From Comamonas sp. (GTDB lineage: Bacteria > Pseudomonadota > Gammaproteobacteria > Burkholderiales > Burkholderiaceae_C): DNA of 5,555 nucleotides. The DNA lies in NCBI GenBank assembly GCA_019236485.1, contig JAFAIY010000318.1, positions 1 to 5,555 on the forward strand, read 5' to 3'. Positions 5,130 to 5,555 of this stretch are shown here, in pieces. How positions within the stretch are numbered: the stretch's first letter is position 1; the number at the start of each line of letters is the position of its first letter. Both the position numbers and the translations under genes were made by a program. The notes under the pieces were generated by a model that had not been told where the DNA came from, did not search any database, and was given only the letters and a program-made list of their open reading frames with translations.

Positions 5130-5555
5130 ATGCCGTTGTTCCATACCGTGGTGCTGACGTCTCTGGCCATGTTGGCCTTTGCTGCCAATTCTCTGCTGTG
5201 CCGCATGGCGCTGCAGTCCCAGGCCATCGATGCGGCAAGCTTTACGGCGGTGCGCCTGGTGTCGGGCGCATTGATACTGGCGCTGGCCGTGCGCCTGAGG
5301 CGGGCTCCGGCCGCCGGCGTTGGCAACTGATGGTCGGCCTGGATGTTGTTCGCCTATGCCGCGGCCTTTTCCTTCGCCTACGTAAGCCTGCCGGCGGGTG
5401 CGGGGGCGCTGATTCTGTTCGGGGCCGTGCAGGCCACAATGGTGGGCATAGGTCTGTGGCGTGGGGAGCGGCTGGCGCCGCGGCAGTGGGCCGGGCTGTT
5501 GCTGGCCCTTGCGGGTCTGGTGATACTGCTGCGGCCCGGGCTTTCGGCGCCGCCC
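5130..5555 (+). pseudogene. EamA/DMT-family transporter interrupted by an in-frame TGA; runs off right edge
   Basis: The frame from ATG 5130 encodes the first EamA domain of a drug/metabolite-type inner-membrane transporter, a family of about 290 residues with ten helices. Helix 1 is at codons about 5-28 and helix 2 at about 36-55 (FTAVRLVSGALILALAV). Codon 67 is TGA (5328-5330). The same frame then stays open to the window end for 75 codons and gives the next helices, with WMLFAYAAAFSFAYVSL, GALILFGAVQATM, GERL and WAGLLLALAGLVILLRPG in family order. Nothing is missing and the frame is unchanged, so a single substitution, for example TGG to TGA in a W-W pair, explains the break. ATG 5343 could allow internal initiation, but without helices 1 and 2 the product would probably not work. 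A sequencing error is the main alternative. Substrate unknown. It looks unrelated in function to the secretion and two-component genes. Confidence 0.75.

Noticed and set aside
4709..5326. Minus-strand open frame of 205 codons spanning kinase end, intergenic region and EamA start
   Set aside because: It overlaps two real genes antisense, has no recognisable motif, and has no convincing start signal.
1..5555. CRISPR array, insertion sequence, tRNA/rRNA gene or phage att site
   Set aside because: I found no regularly spaced repeats, transposase motifs, terminal inverted repeats or tRNA-like sequence on either strand.

Overview
The window is GC-rich with strong G/C preference at third codon positions. 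The gene set fits a Gram-negative proteobacterium: a TolC-type outer-membrane protein, a type I secretion ABC exporter, a 7TMR-DISM histidine kinase, an OmpR-family regulator and an EamA transporter. Protein style suggests a betaproteobacterium of the Burkholderiales/Alcaligenaceae kind. That placement is an impression from reading, not a search result.

Layout from left to right. Positions 1-558 (minus) hold the N-terminal 186 codons of a type I secretion ABC transporter that runs off the left edge. Positions 565-1848 (minus) hold its TolC/LapE-like outer-membrane partner, whose stop codon lies 6 nt before the transporter's ATG. Positions 1849-2059 hold the tolC-like leader, promoter and operator. 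Positions 2060-2749 (minus) encode an OmpR/PhoB-family response regulator. Positions 2750-2874 are a compact divergent control region. Positions 2875-4923 (plus) encode a 682-residue histidine kinase with a 7TMR-DISM sensor. Positions 4924-5129 carry no recognised gene. Positions 5130-5555 (plus) hold the first half of an EamA/DMT transporter, interrupted by an in-frame TGA at codon 67 and running off the right edge.

The main discovery is regulatory. An identical 21-bp element, two direct copies of TCTGAGCA 10 bp apart, occurs exactly twice in the window. One copy is upstream of the tolC-like secretion operon (1987-2007) and the other is upstream of the response regulator (2779-2799). Both have the same orientation relative to the minus-strand genes, and each sits 20 nt from a candidate -10 hexamer (TATAAC and TACCCT). 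This is the expected form of an OmpR-family tandem binding site. It predicts that the regulator controls its own gene and the export machine. The model is that the kinase senses a ligand through its periplasmic DISMED2 domain and phosphorylates the regulator at D52. The regulator then sets transcription of a type I secretion operon, probably for a large RTX/Lap-type adhesin encoded outside the window. The regulator's predicted transcription start falls on its own ATG, so its mRNA may be leaderless.
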